Shown here: positions 21,975 to 34,067 of the stretch, piece after piece
How positions within the stretch are numbered: the first letter of the stretch is position 1
Layout of the letters: every line of letters begins with the position of its first letter
NCBI GenBank assembly: GCA_018136815.1
Contig: CM030933.1
Span: forward strand, 2,777,144-2,841,143
Length of the DNA: 64,000 nt
Reading direction: 5' to 3'
Source of the DNA: Isochrysis galbana
Taxonomy: Eukaryota > Haptophyta > Isochrysidales > Isochrysidaceae
Notes under the pieces: generated by a model
Database searches by the model: none
Told to the model about the DNA's origin: nothing
What the model saw: the letters and a program-made list of their open reading frames with translations, nothing else
Translations under genes and position numbers: made by a program

Positions 21975-21979
<5 letters not shown>
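20562..21979 (-). CDS. Short-chain dehydrogenase/reductase, four exons, atypical catalytic motif
   Basis: Exons, minus strand: 21979-21468, 21279-21110, 20941-20810, 20668-20562. All junctions are GT-AG and the sum is exactly 307 codons. ATG 21979 is directly preceded by the GA repeat. Residues 1-25 form a hydrophobic N-terminal anchor. The Rossmann motif TGGSRGLG is at 72-79 (NADP(H) binding), NNAG at 140-143, and the active-site Ser lies in LVIITSQAGS. The usual Y-x-x-x-K is replaced: where C-factor-type SDRs read YGYRMSKAA, this protein reads YGHHMSRAA, so the catalytic Tyr is His and the Lys is Arg. The PG segment follows (LLHPGFNRTDM). It may be a binding protein or have altered chemistry. 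Substrate unknown. Confidence 0.88.
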
Positions 21980-22054
<75 letters not shown>

Positions 22055-22375
22055 CCCCCCCCCCCCCCCCCCCCCCTCCTCTCCCACCTCTTCTTCCTGG
22101 CTCTCCCCCTCTCCCCCTCCCTCTCTTTCCCTGTATCTCTCTCCACTCCCACCCTTCTCCCTACCTTCAAGCTCACACTTTCTTTTTTCATAGTTGGCTT
22201 CCCCCCCCCCCCCCCCCCCCCCGGCCGGCCGTGTCTTAAGAGAGAGAGTGAAGAGAGAGGGAGAGAGGGAGGGGCGGGGGGGGGAGGGGGGAGAGAGAGA
22301 GAGAGAGAAGAAGAAGAAGAAGAAGAAGAAGAAGAAGAAGAAGAAGAAGAAGGGAAAGTAAAGGAGAGGATTGGA
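21980..22375. repeat. (TC)n/(C)n/(GAA)n tracts abutting SDR start
   Basis: On the plus strand (TC)n from 21980 to about 22051 touches the SDR start codon, followed by C runs (22052-22077 and about 22201-22222), G/A repeats and (GAA)n at 22308-22350. On the SDR coding strand the 5' leader is therefore (GA)n. Confidence 0.97.
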
Positions 22376-22854
22376 TCCTCTCCCACTACTCTTATAAAGA
22401 ACGGAATCAGCAGGTAGAGTTTCCCGCGGCCTCCGTACCTTGAGTGAAGTAGTACTTTCGTAGACATTTCACATTTCGTCGTAGAGGTTATGCCGCTGAT
22501 TGTAGTGCGAAGCTCTCCCTCCCTTCCCATGGGGAGTGCGGAGTGGCCCCAGCGAGGAGTGTGGCGTGCGGTGGCGGCCCTCGGCCGTCATCGCAACGTG
22601 AGACTACTACTACTACGACTCGTCTCTCGTTGCTCGCTGTTTGGTAAATGGTAGCGCATGGATAGAGAGCTTAGAGCTTATCGCAAAAACAACTTCCAAC
22701 AACCATCAACCATCGCGCGCAACATTCAACCAACGCGCTACACACAACAGACACCAAGCACACACCACACAGGTAGGAGAGTGGAGATGTGGTCAGACGG
22801 CATTAACAAGTAGCCTGCTGCCCGCAGTACCACCGCAAGATGAGCCCAGTGCGG
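22376..22854. other. Spacer between RBR and SDR genes
   Basis: No gene recognised; short ACT trinucleotide run near 22602-22616. Confidence 0.5.
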
Positions 22855-25549
22855 TCACCAGTGGTTGAGCACCACGTAGTTAGCTTCGAACTCCTCTCGC
22901 GAGAGGTGAATCTCATCGAAGAAGTCTTGGCTGAACTGCTCGCAGGCACCGTTGCGGAAGTGCCCCTGTGTGTATGTCGCGCGACACAACCAACACCATT
23001 CATGACGGCATGTGGCGCATGTAATGTGGTTGCAGCCGCCGTTCTTCTCGGTAGGCCCGTGGCACCGAGGGCACGGCTGTGAGTTGGAGCGTATCCACTC
23101 AGCCGACTCCACCTCCTCAATGAGCCGCGCTCCGTACTTTTGCTTAAGCAGCTCCTTTCCACGTTCGTCCGCCTGACGCCACCGCGACGCCAAGTTGGCA
23201 CACGGCGCGAGCCCATGCCAAGCCAAGTTGCACTCGACACAAAAAGCGTTGGAACATCGCGCGCAGAACGCAAGCGCAGGGCCACGCGGTCCGCCGCTCT
23301 TCTCGTCCTTCGTCTCTACCTCCGCGGGATATTCACAGCGGGGACACCATGTCACGTCGTCCATCTGCACGGGGTGGCGATGGCAAGTTGGCTTTCGCTC
23401 AAGGCGGGATCGGTTTTGGAGATTTACGGGTCACTGAGGGGTTGGAGCGGCTAGCCATCCCATGGTTTGCAGCGAACACAGGGGGCACAACGCGTAGGGA
23501 CGGCCCATCACCGGACCTGCCTGGACACGTTCATGTGGGCGTACCTGAGCGAGCGATGTTTCAAGTGTGAGCCTCTCATACTCCTCATACTCGCTCTCCG
23601 TCATCAATTCCTTGACTTCCGCTGGAGCAGAGGCGAGTCGGCATGCTGGCTCGGGACAGAGCAGCGCAGTAGACAAGCCGGAGGCCATCTGCGACTCCCA
23701 ATACGAGCGCAGGCAGGCGCGGCAAAAGGTGTGCTTGCAACGAGCCAATCGAAGACAGTCGAGCGATGAATGGTCGTCTAAGCACACGCCACACCTATGT
23801 ATTCGGATAGCAATGTCGGAGTATGCCGTCAGAATGGGTAAGTAACCAGTCTCTCAAACTCCGGGGGGGGAAGCGGGGAGGAAGGGGGGGGGGGGGGGGG
23901 GCAGGGTCGAACGATGAGTCTATGACTTGATGAGGGACCTCACAGGCCCGACCTGTCTCGATTTGTCGTGCGGCGCACCGGTGGAGGGACGATCCCCAGA
24001 GCTTGGCCTCCTCGGCTGTGGCATGATGCTTCAGTGCCGCAACTACAGAGTTGTGATCGCGCGGCCATCTCTGTGCCCGTCGGCGGCCGAGCAAGGCCTC
24101 GCCATCATCATGCGGCGACTCTGATAGGACGATTCGCTCTTCACCCGGCAGCAACACGACTGCATCATCATCGCCATTTAGGCCTGCTACATCCGCGGCG
24201 TCAGCCCTCAGCCATTCCACCCACGTGCACACGACAGGCTCTCCGGCAAAGTCGCTCGCCATCTCATCCATCCGCGCAGCAATCGCCTCGAGTTGCGCAT
24301 CGGACAGCCAGCACGAGCGGAGGCTAAAAAGAGGCGGCGCATGCGAAGGGTAGTCGCGCACAAGGCGCACCCTCAGCTTGATTGGCGGCAAGGATGGTGA
24401 CTGCCCGTGCGCACCCTCAATGTGCGGGTGGATGGCCGAAAGGGCGGCGGCGGCGGCTGCGCCCAGCTGGAGCGAAGGTGAGAGATCAAGCGGGATCGAA
24501 AATTCAAAGACCGGTCCCTCTGCGCCAGATGGCTCGCTCATCTCCTTGCCATAGATTGAGCGAAGCGCGAGGAGCTCGTCCTCCTGGGCCTGCTGGTTGA
24601 GTTCATTTGAGGCGAAGTTGGGGACGCATGAACCAGAAGATTCGGTGAGCTCACCTTCAGGTGGCTGGAGCAAGCTCGCCGCACCACCCCACTCCGTCGC
24701 ACTTGCCATAGGGGTCCGTGAGCCCGGCGCAGAACAGTCCTTATGAGAAGGCATTGCGGCATCGAGAGCTCTTTGTGCAGGAGGCCCCGCGCTGGATGCA
24801 ATGGTGCCCCCAGCTCCACGAGTCAAAGGCTTGAATCCAGCAGTGCGTCGTCCTCGGCCGCCACGTGCGGGTAGCTCCTCGCCGCTGCCGTATGAGCCCT
24901 CTCCAATTATAGCGCGCTCTGCCGACCCACCTTGCGGGCTCATCCCAGCAGCATGAGCGCCAGAAGGGCTTGGCGTATCCGTAGCTCTCCTTGCTTGCGT
25001 AATGGTAACGCCAATCTTGGCGTCACGCGCATGGTTGTGCCTTCCTCCTCTTCGCATCGAAGCTTCCAGCTTGTCTTTCGCTCGCTCAATCTCCTCACCT
25101 CGCTCGGCAGCTCTCGGCGGTTCTCCCTGAAAACATCCCGCATCTCCCCGCTGCGTAGAGAGAGAAGGCTTCCCCCGCCCCCTACCGCTGCGCCGTGGCT
25201 CCGTCGTCCTCCGAGAGGAAGCCCCTTCCCCCTTTGCTCCGCCGCCAGGCCTCTCTCCTCCGCTGCCAGGCCTTTCTCCCTGGCGAGAGAAAGCCCCTGG
25301 CCACTTGGCTCCGCCGCCAGGCCTCTCTCCTCCGCTGCCAGGCCTGTCTCCATGAAGAGAGAAAGCCCCATGCGCAGGCGCCTCACTGTGGCCGCCCTCA
25401 CGGTTCTGGGCCGCCAGACCTCCGCTGCTCTGCGCTACTGGCCTGCGGCTTCGCCCACGCGCGCTGGCCGGCCCCGCCCCCCCTTTCGCCCTCGCAGGGG
25501 CCGCTGTGGTGCGCGAGGCAGCTGGAGGGCACGGCACCACCTCGGCCAT
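22855..25549 (-). CDS. RWD + RING-IBR-RING E3 ubiquitin ligase (RNF14-like)
   Basis: Three exons: 25549-23979, 23794-23545, 23364-22855; GT-AG junctions, 777 codons in frame. ATG 25549 was chosen because upstream is CT repeat. Residues about 1-330 are disordered and include SLHGDRPGSGGERPGGGAK-type repeats. An RWD domain follows (EDELLALRSIYGKEM ... YPSHAPPLFSLRS), then RING1 (CGVCLDD ... CKHTFCRAC ... CPEPAC), IBR (CPRCEYP ... FCARCSNAFCVECN) and RING2 (CPRCHGPTEKNGGCNHITC ... CWLC). The Cys in GGCNH aligns with the catalytic thioester Cys of RBR ligases. RWD-RBR order is that of RNF14, which acts in clearing RNA-protein crosslinks on stalled ribosomes. The exon 1/2 junction (HR|CGVC) was picked by frame and RING spacing and is slightly uncertain. 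Confidence 0.9.
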
Positions 25550-25564
25550 CGCGTGGCGCCTTAC

Positions 25565-25805
25565 CTCGAGGAAGAGAAAGGGGAAGCATGAGGGGAGAGA
25601 AGAGAGAGAGAGAAACGGGAGAGTCAAGAAGAGAGATAGAGCGGGGAAAAAAGGGGAACAAGAGAGAGAGGCAAGAGGAAGGAGTGAACAGAGAGAAGAG
25701 AGGGTGTGGTACTATGAAACTGGGGGGAATGGGGGGCGGGGGTCCACACAGGGTGTGGCGGCGGCGAGAGTGGGAGAGAGAAGAATCTACTATGAAGCTC
25801 CAATG
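25565..25805. repeat. Purine tract upstream of RBR gene
   Basis: G/A-rich on the plus strand, so C/T on the coding strand of the RBR gene, beginning about 15 bp before its ATG. Confidence 0.85.
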
Positions 25806-25859
25806 TGAAAAGAGAGGGAGTTGTTTTGTAGGGGTTACTATTCCCGAGGGGTGACGTCA

Positions 25860-26170
25860 AGACCCTACATGTGAAACACAGATTCAGTGAGTTTCTGCGG
25901 AGGGCTAATACATATGAGTTTGGCTGGATTTCTAGGAGAGGCAGTCGGGGCCGCAGGCCCCGGCGTGAGGTGATGGTGGTGAAGCGGCCGGGGCCGAAGG
26001 CCCCAGACGCCGTGAAGCGACCGGGGAAGCTTTACATAAAGTAAAACGGCGGCAAGAAAACAAATAAGGAGAGCCCGCGCTGCAAAAAACTGCTCGGAGT
26101 TGGGGCTGTGCGCATCCGGTGGCCCGCCGACGAGGAGTTTGAAGAGGAGGAAACTTATGCGTTGTCGATC
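25860..26170. other. Spacer with short inverted G/C segments
   Basis: Contains GGGGCCGCAGGCCCC (about 25948) and GGGGCCGAAGGCCCC (about 25991), two small hairpins 43 bp apart. No gene. Confidence 0.5.
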
Positions 26171-26171
26171 T

Positions 26172-26445
26172 TCAACTACTTTTATAAGTTATAAGTAGGA
26201 GGCCAATGGGGGCCTCGCGCCCCCCTCTCTCCATCGCAGACACCCCCTGGGTGGGCCTGCACACTCAACCTCAGGCAGAGCTGACACCACTCTGGCCCAG
26301 ACCTTCGCCGAGCGCGCGTCGCGCGCTGTACGCACTCGCCTGCACTGGCACTGGCCCTCGCTCGTACTGAACCCCCCCCCCTCACCACTGACCACTGAGC
26401 CACGGACCACCGAGGCCGCCAGGAGGGCACTTACTTAGGTAGGCC
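26172..26445 (+). mobile_element. Non-autonomous GC-rich retroelement, 5' part
   Basis: Starts with a hairpin (CTACTTTTATAAG, then TTATAAGTAG) followed by GGGGGCCTCGCGCCCCCC and CTCTCTCCAT, the same head as the 933-bp element at 43644-44576. Similarity fades after about 26400. No TSD seen. It encodes nothing. Confidence 0.55.
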
Positions 26446-27900
26446 CAGGTCAGAATTTCGTTTGAGACCCTGACGAATTGGGAAGGCCCATAGGGCCTGA
26501 GGGCAATGAGGAGGGTGGCAAGCCGGCGGCAGGCGCGGCTGAAGAGACGACTTCGGAGACGCTGACGGGCTGAAGCCCGTCAGCAGAGGAAGGCGTGCAG
26601 GTGCAGGCGGGCTTGGGCGAGGGCGAGGACGGCGGCGAGAGCGACATCGAGCGAGTGGCGAGAGGCGAGGGTGAATGAGAGGAGGGCTGTGATGGCAGGG
26701 GCTGGCGAGGCGAGGCGAGTTTGTAGGGTATGAGTGTTACGAGAGCGAGAGCGACGAGAGCGAGAGCGACGGGTGACGACTGACGACAAGACGACGGACA
26801 AAGACACCCAGGAAAACACCCCGACTCTCGCCCCACGACTTTCTCACATAACTCGACTGAAATCAAACCTAAACACCCCGGCCAGACAACGACGGACGAC
26901 GATCAGAAGGCGATCTGACGGCGATCCCGTCTGGAAGGGGAATCGCACCATAACGGAAACGAGGGGCAATCCTGCCGCACAGGATTCCAAGAGACTTACC
27001 GAAGAAGACGAGAGAGATGCGGTGTGCCTAAGGGGGAGATGCGAAGAGATTGCAAATTAAACCTGATTGCAATCACTGGAGTAGATAGAGAAGCGCGGGG
27101 AAGATAGCGAATTAAACCTATGTGCGAGGCGCCTAGGATGAAGAAAGGTGGGGAAACTTCCCTTCTCTTCGAGAGTAAGAGAGAGGGCGCTCCACAACCC
27201 AAGATCCTATGCGTCCAAGCGAAGCTTTTGACTGAGGACGAGAATGAGAGAATTATAACGATAAATACCGAACGACGAAGAGAAGCCTAACGAGCGTCGA
27301 TTCGCGAATGCGACACCCCCCTGCTAGGATCGAGCGTCCCGCGAGGAAAGAAGAGAACCTAACGGACATCGGAGAGCTCCGAACAAGCCACGAGAAAGGC
27401 AGAAGAGCAATCCTGAACGAGACCGAATGAGCGAAGAGCGAAGAGCGAATAAATCCGAAGAGCGAAGAGCGAATGAAACAATGAATCCGAAGAGCGAATG
27501 AAACAATAAATCCGAATGGATGGAGAGCCGCGCGCCAAACGCCGAACCAAGACGGAAGACGTGATGAGCGACGCACCGAGAAGTTACGAACAATCGAGGA
27601 CCGATGAGAACGCGGAACGACGAGAATCGAGAATCGAGAACGAGAAACGAAGAACGATAAGAACGCGGAACGACGAGAATCGAGAATCGAGAAACGAACG
27701 ACGAACGACGAACTATAAGAATAGTGCGCGACGATCGAAGAGACAGGGGGTACCACACCCGTCCGGACGATAAGTGTGGAATCGGCGGCCGGCGCGGCAG
27801 ACCGCAGGACTCAACGCTGCAACCCATCCTCTTCTCTCTTTTACGAGAGTTTTACCTGGATGTTTGGGCGGTGTGGCGGCACCCAAGTTACAACGCGGCG
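26446..27900. other. Low-complexity purine-rich region, possibly decayed LTR element
   Basis: No intact gene. From 26735 onward short imperfect repeats recur (GAGCGAAGAGCGAATGAAAC, about 27415-27515; GAACGACGAGAATCGAGA, twice at 27612-27690). Because a Ty3/gypsy RT fragment follows, this may be its flank, but no LTR pair was found. Confidence 0.4.
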
Positions 27901-28330
27901 TCCCCTGTGCTCCAAGATATCAAAAGTCGAGCGACCAACGGCGAAAGGCGGCGAGATAGTACGATAGCATCGAGTACGCCTTGCACGAGAGACCAGCCCA
28001 CCGCAGGCGCTCGAGGACGAGATCGAGACGGTGAAGCATTTGCTCGAATGAGGCGTCGATGCGTTCTTCTAGTGTGCTGCCTGTACCTGTCGACCAAATC
28101 CCGATGTCGTCCAGGTACGGCATGCAAATTTCCCACGCGAGGCCCTGGAGCACCGCGTCCATGAGACGACACATGTAGGAAGGGCCGGATTGGACGCCGA
28201 ACGGGAGGTAATTGAACTCGTACTTCTGGCGGTGGGTGCAGAACGCCGTGATGGGTTTGTCCTCCTCCTTGATGGGCAGACACCAGAAGCCGGAGGCCGG
28301 ACGGAGGCTAGGTCGAGCAGACAGAGAAAA
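27900..28330 (-). pseudogene. Ty3/gypsy reverse transcriptase fragment
   Basis: The minus strand encodes recognisable RT blocks: ASGFWCLPIKEEDKPITAF, YEFNYLPFGVQSGPSYMCRL, MDAVLQGL and the catalytic-site box MPYLDDIGIWS, followed by a thumb-like LERLRWAGLSCKA. Order and spacing are those of gypsy-type RTs. Flanking protease, RNase H and integrase are missing, and upstream residues are out of frame. Truncated relic. Confidence 0.75.
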
Positions 28331-28439
28331 AGAGAATCTCGAGAACCTTGGCCTCGGGATAGACGATCGATAGTCTTTTCGAAGGTCGACTCGAAGAGCC
28401 TTACGGCTAGCGGCTAGCATTCGCGGCAATAGCACGCTC

Positions 28440-30155
28440 CCGGCCTTTTGGAGGCACGCGCTTGAAAATTTTAGACGGATTAACTTCCTTAGGGAAGAAA
28501 TCACACGGGAAGGAACTCAGGGCTCCCCGATATGGCACGATCTTTTCCACAAACCTCCGGCGATTCACTATTCACATAGGTCGAAATGGGAGTCTCTACA
28601 GACAGTTATCGTACATAATACTATCAACCCGGGCACGGGGGACATATACACTACAGAGGAATGCGCGGCTTACTTGCCGGAAGGAGAACGTTGGATACGG
28701 CATAGAGGAAATTACATATCGGTAGGCCCCTTTCTCAAGTCGTGGGAAAAGATATCCGAATGGACTAGATCAAGACTGGTGAATACCACATTCGACTATA
28801 TAGACCTCCTCAGAAAACAAGCGAAGCCCCCGCCCCCGGCTCCGGAGGAGCAAGAGTTAGTCCCCCAAGAAGATCCGGACGCACACGATATAGGCGACAT
28901 TCTAGTGGACAAAGACCATAACTTTTATCTGCGCCGAAGTGGCGACTGCCACAAAATCCAGCTCAACGTTATGGGAGAGCCCCACATCCACGAGCGGATC
29001 AGCCCGCAACTATTGCCCGACGAGCTATACACCCCGCTGAAGTGGGGACGAGCGTACGACGGTCCGGCGGAAACGGCGTATCCGATACCCCAAGAATACA
29101 CGCTAAAAGGCACGCATACAACGCTAGAGGATGTAAGTGTCAGGGTCTTGACTAAAGCGTTCCTCGCATTGAGGAAAACGAAAGCACAAAAATCCACGCT
29201 AAGATGGGAAAAAAGATTACCGGTCCTCTCGGGGAAGTGGAAACAAGTATCGCAATTGTACAAGTACAACTTTTTAACGCCCAGAGACTCTTATTTGCAT
29301 TTCAAACACGTCCTACATAGAAGGATAGCTACGGCCAACCGTTTTGCTGACGATCCAACATGCCGCTTTTGCGGCATAGCCCTCGAGAGTTCCACTCACT
29401 TGGCCTCATGTATCGCGACGGAGCCCGTCTTTGAATTCATAGAAGGACTTCTGGGGATTAGTCTTAGGCCGGGATCCGAAATAGCCCAACGTCTTTTCTG
29501 TTATCAGGTGGATAGACCGCACCCCTCCTCAGGCTACTTAGGTATCCTAGCGTGGAGGTACATACTTACCGACTTCTACAACATCCAGTATGGCAACGCG
29601 GACGGCAGGTCCGTTAAGTCGATTTTAAGAGCGATACTTACGAGATACCACCTGCTAGCAACGGCGAAAGTCGGTTTCTTTCAGAGGCTAAAAAAACAAC
29701 GAGAGAATATGGGGTTACACGCCCCGAGCAACAAACATATTAAGAAAATGGTAAGCCCGTTGTACACGGTGGACAAGGATTTCAACCTAGGAACGTTGGA
29801 GGACCTTTGCAAGCGGCAAAAGGTCTGGACCTACGACACATCACCTAAAGTAGCTTAACCTCTTAGTCGGAATCACAGCGGCTATTTTAGAGGAGCCTAA
29901 GAGATTTAAGGGAGGATTACCAGAGCCAACACCGTCACAGAGGACGAACCACAGTCTCCCGCCCCCTTCTCTCCAACTCCCGACCGAAGCGGCGCGCGCG
30001 GCCTCCCCGGAACCAGCTTCTCCGAAAATGAGGGAACTGGGAAAGGGGAAGGGGGCTGTTAGGGGTTAAGGTCGGGTAGTAGGGAGGTACACTAGCACAC
30101 TGCCTCACGCCGCACACGTAGCGGGAAATTTTAAGAAGTTTTTTTATATTTTATT
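28440..30155 (+). mobile_element. LINE family 1 (copy C), 5'-truncated, longest ORF2 end
   Basis: Best-preserved copy of family 1 ORF2's C-terminal region. An open frame from about 28674 to the stop at 29856-29858 contains KSTLRWEKRLPVLSGKW, HFKHVLHRRIATANRFAD and CRFCGIALESSTHLASC (C-X2-C-X8-H-X3-C), then LAWRYILTDFYNIQYGNA and the conserved tail ending in VDKDFNLGTLEDL. Further coding-like sequence extends upstream to about 28440. The full 3' UTR follows and ends AAATTTTAAGAAG then T7 at about 30150. RT and endonuclease lie beyond the truncation. No TSD identified. Confidence 0.8.
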
Positions 30156-30907
30156 CTAAAGTTAGTAGTAATTATATCGTATATCCGCCTGATATCTGAC
30201 ATCAGGTTATCAGTATCAGGTCTAGTAGGCCTGATAACAGCCTGACGGAGCATCCGGGACCTGAATCCACATGGAGAACGGAGCTTCTTTGTTCAGCCCT
30301 GGATTCATTTGCCCTTTGCCACTCCAAATGGAGCCTTTCGGTTCCCGGTGGTACGAAAAGGCTTGGATCGCGAAGCTTGCGCAAATGCATTGGGCTATGC
30401 TTGTGAGAAAGCAGCACATCTGCGGCGGTCCACAAGCCACAAGCAAGCCTCATCTTGCAACACAACAAGACACAAAGGCAACAGCCGTCGCAGTCGAAGC
30501 GCAAACGAACCAATTTCAGAAATGTGAGCAAACAACACATACCAAAGACCAAAGCACCTTGCCGCGAAAGCACCAGCGCACATCTTAGTATTCACGCTGT
30601 TTGCCATGCGTCCTTCATGACGAGAGAAGCATGCTGGTATAGTTCCTCAAGGAAAGCAAGGCATTCGTCATCTTGTGGCTCATGGCCTTGCTGGCATGGC
30701 TAGAATGGATGGCATCCGAAGCTCGACGCACATCACACGGCAAGATGCAACGAGGGGCACACCAAGACATAGACATAACAGCTAGCGCCTAAAACGGGTC
30801 AATCCACTTGACCGCTACTTGGCCTGCATTCTGCCGTCAAGACGACCTTGGCAATTCTGCATGCTAGCGTCAGTCAGACGCAGTAGGGTTTGCATGGGAA
30901 GTTCCGT
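30156..30907. other. Spacer downstream of condensin gene
   Basis: No gene recognised; a short TATCAG/CTGATA-rich palindromic patch at 30190-30245. Confidence 0.5.
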
Positions 30908-33318
30908 TCAATTGACGACTACATTTTCTTGTGCTGCTGAGGCGAGACGCTCCGCCATGCCGGGAGTCGCCTTGCCGCCCTTCGCGAGCCGTCGTTTTGA
31001 AGGCGCCTTTGTCTTGACGGGCGTCAAAGAGAGGCGACGGACGGTCACGCCCTCTTGCTCATCGCGCGCTCGTTCACGCTCACGCAAGATGGCCTCTGAG
31101 AGCTCGGTGTCGCCATCGCGCAGTAAGGAGTGGGCAGAAATGATCTCCTCCACGGTGTATCCGGAGTCCGGATTCCCCACAGATGCGATGTCCTCCTGCA
31201 CCTCGGCATCCGACTGTGCAAGGCTGAGCGCGGCAACTCGCTCGCTGAGCTTTTGGACGTGGCGAACGGCTATCTTATCTGTCACCTTCGCCTCGAGCTG
31301 CGAAAGAAGCTGTGTGAGCGGAACCAAACGCCGGCAATGCCTCGCTGCAGGTAGGATGACGTGCGCAAAGGCACGCGGCAGCATGGTTCCCTCCACCTCA
31401 TGTGGCGCAGTGAGAGACTCGCAGCAAAGTGCGAGTGCAATGGATTCATGCAGGGTAGCCGCCGGTCCGGTCGCGTCGTCGGAGGAACGAGTCAGATTTA
31501 GGATGAAGCTTGCGAGTGCGTCCACAGAAATAACAGCCTCAGGTGAGCCAGGCGCCGCGGCGAGCACAGCGCGCACGGCTGGGAGCAACGCAGCGCCTAG
31601 TTGCGCGCTCGCGTTGTAGGATGCGAAAAAGACGGAGAGCATCTGCTTGGGCTCGCAAAGCAGGTCCACCAATGTGCGGCTGGATGCGTCAGTCAGCCCT
31701 GCGTCGGCGAGCACATCAGCAGACGGGGCACTGGCACAACCGCTTGCAATGCTGTCTGAGTCGGACTGGAAGTAGAGGAGGAGAAGGCGGGCAGTGAGCG
31801 AGGACGAAACAACACGCCCTGTGAACAGCAAGCGGCAGCCGGCAAGGGCAGCAGCTGAGCGAAGCAGCCGATCACTTCCGCGCAGAAGTGGCAGCAACAG
31901 GTCGAACACGGCGCGAGAGCACGAGTCCTCCATTGGAGGGAGCGGGGCAGCGGACGGCTTGGGGGTTGGGTCTGTGCACTCGAGGAGTGCCTCGGGCGGG
32001 TGGACTAGCAGAAGATCTGTGCAGGCGGCCAAAGCCGCTAGTTGCACTGGAAGCTGGTCGTGGGCGAGTGCCTGCGAGAGCAGAAAGGTCCATCCAGATT
32101 AGATTGAACCACGTCACGCCCTGATGCCGGCACACAGGCAGCATTGCACTCGGCGGCCCTACCCAAATACCACAGTGTGAATCATGCCCGCATGCGAGGC
32201 CGTGCTGTGCACACCTTGACAAAGAGCGGCCACGTTTTTGCTGCTTGCGTGGCGCATCCGAGTGCGCGGAGCCCGAGACAACGGAGCGCAAGCGACCGGA
32301 GCCTAGGCTGAGGCGCTGCGAGTGCAGGCAGGAAGGTGGACTCTGCGTGCATATCCATCTCGTGCTGTGCGAGGTTCGAGCCAGACATGCGCATGAGCAG
32401 CTCGGCGAGTTTAAGGCACCGTGTTGTGCGCACCACCGCCTCCTCTTCAGGGGTCCCTCGCGAGGGTGGCAGCGCCACCAGTTCCGTCTGCAGAGTGGCT
32501 GCCTCACGCTTGAGCGCCGCCGCGCCGTCAAAATCCTCCTCATGAACGCGCGCTTTCACCTCATCGTGCAGCGCCAGCAGGCGCGACTCGACAAACATTC
32601 GCCGCTGCTCCACCTGCAAGCGCTCATCAGCAGCCGCCGGATCGGTGTTGGCAGCTCCGTCGACGGCCTCAAGCGGGTCGTCCACCTCAGAGATGAACTC
32701 GTGCATTAGCCTCTGGAAGCGCTCGCCCTCGCCTATACAAACGGCCTTGAGCGCACACACCAAAGGCGCCAACAGATCGTCAGCCACACCCAGGTCCTTG
32801 AGCAGGGTACCAAATGCGTTCTCCAACTCGACACGTCCATGCTCGTTGGCCATGTCGAGCTGTGGACAGATGCGCAGTAGCTGCACAAGGGAATACGAAG
32901 CAGCGATGGTCTCGGCGTCGTGTTGCCCTCGCGTAGGCGAGTTGCAAGCCGCAACGGCGCGATGAAGCGCCTCGCAATATGCATCAAGTTCAGGTACGGC
33001 CCCCTCAAGCGCCTCCTCAGCCTTCGGATCCTCTGACCTCTTCGCCTCTGCCGCGAGATACTCCAGATGCACGTGGAGGCACAGCACGGGCTCGGGCGAG
33101 AGCGATTGCCACTGGGCAGCAGCCGCTGCCACCAGCGCACGCGTCTCAGCCTCCTCCATGAGGGCACGGACGACACGCTCAGCCGCGGACTCATGCATTG
33201 AAACGTCGAGTGCCTTTAAGAGCACGAGCACTTGCTTGTCCGCCTTGCGCAGCCAGGCGCGCGTCAGTTCGACGCACGCGGCGCGGACGGCCGGCGCGCG
33301 GTCAACGAGCGACTGCTC
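30908..33318 (-). CDS. NCAPG: Condensin subunit G (HEAT-repeat), N-terminus lost in gap
   Basis: Two exons remain: 33318-32215 (running into the gap) and 32071-30908, joined by a clean GT-AG intron (TTTGTCAAG|GTGTGC; CTCGCAG|GCACTC). The protein is helical HEAT-repeat sequence. Blocks typical of Cnd3/CAP-G include VDRAPAVRAACVELTRAW at the gap edge, LVQLLRICPQLDMANEHGR, LKLAELLMRMSG and LRSLALRCLGLRALGCATQ. CAP-G is the kleisin-binding HEAT subunit of condensin I, which with CAP-D2 and CAP-H compacts mitotic chromosomes and contacts DNA. The basic C-terminal tail (KTKAPSKRRLAKGGK) fits. About half the expected length (several hundred N-terminal residues) is absent, and the 735 bp right of the gap does not supply it. 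Confidence 0.82.
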
Positions 33319-33418
33319 NNNNNNNNNNNNNNNNNNNNNNNNNNNNNNNNNNNNNNNNNNNNNNNNNNNNNNNNNNNNNNNNNNNNNNNNNNNNNNNNNN
33401 NNNNNNNNNNNNNNNNNN
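33319..33418. other. Assembly gap (100 N) inside condensin gene
   Basis: Exactly 100 N, a placeholder. The coding frame enters it from the left and does not come out on the right. Confidence 0.99.
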
Positions 33419-34067
33419 AAAGAAAGGAATGGAGAAAACGAAGAACAATATTGGGCATTGCGTGTGCACAGTGCGCACAAAAGAAGTGCCGGACTATGGT
33501 TAAATGGACGAAGAATGACCATCAGGTCGACCGTCACATGGAGGAGAGTCGAGGGCGGAGCCGGCGCGTGTGGCGCGCTGGCGATGAAGCCGTGCGTGGC
33601 CCGCTCTCCGAAGGAGAGGGCTCAGTCGCTGGCGAGATGGCCGGCCGCAGGCGGCGCTAAGCTCAGCGACAGATTGAAAGCTGGAGAGGAGAATCCGGAT
33701 GCTGGCGAGGTGTGAACGAGGGTTTATGTGGAGCCCTACATAAAATCGCCGCCAGGGGGGCGCCACGTCGCGAAGAGAAGGCGACGAGACAGAGAGAGAG
33801 CGCCGAGAGAATCGTCACAGACTGGTTTGTCTATTGCAAGTTCTCTCATTATCTTCACAACACTGCGTCGGATTGGGAGGGGTTCAACCTCCGATTCATA
33901 CTTCGGCCCAAAACATTGGTTGACCACAATATCTCGGCACCCCAATGCCAGTTGACACCAAGTACACCTTGTCTATGCAGCGGTCCTCTGCACCAAACAC
34001 CGTATGAGAGGCACCGAAATGAGCACAACCTGTGCCGGCTGCGCATTCCGGGTCGTGAATGACCTCA
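33419..34067. other. Spacer between gap and XPG terminus
   Basis: No gene recognised. The condensin 5' half should be here but is not. Confidence 0.6.

Noticed and set aside
22803-23285. 160-residue minus-strand ORF overlapping the RBR third exon
   Set aside because: Different frame from the Cys-rich IBR/RING2 reading, with no Cys pattern of its own.
26735-27770. CRISPR-like or satellite array
   Set aside because: Repeats are short, imperfect and unspaced, in a eukaryotic purine-rich region.
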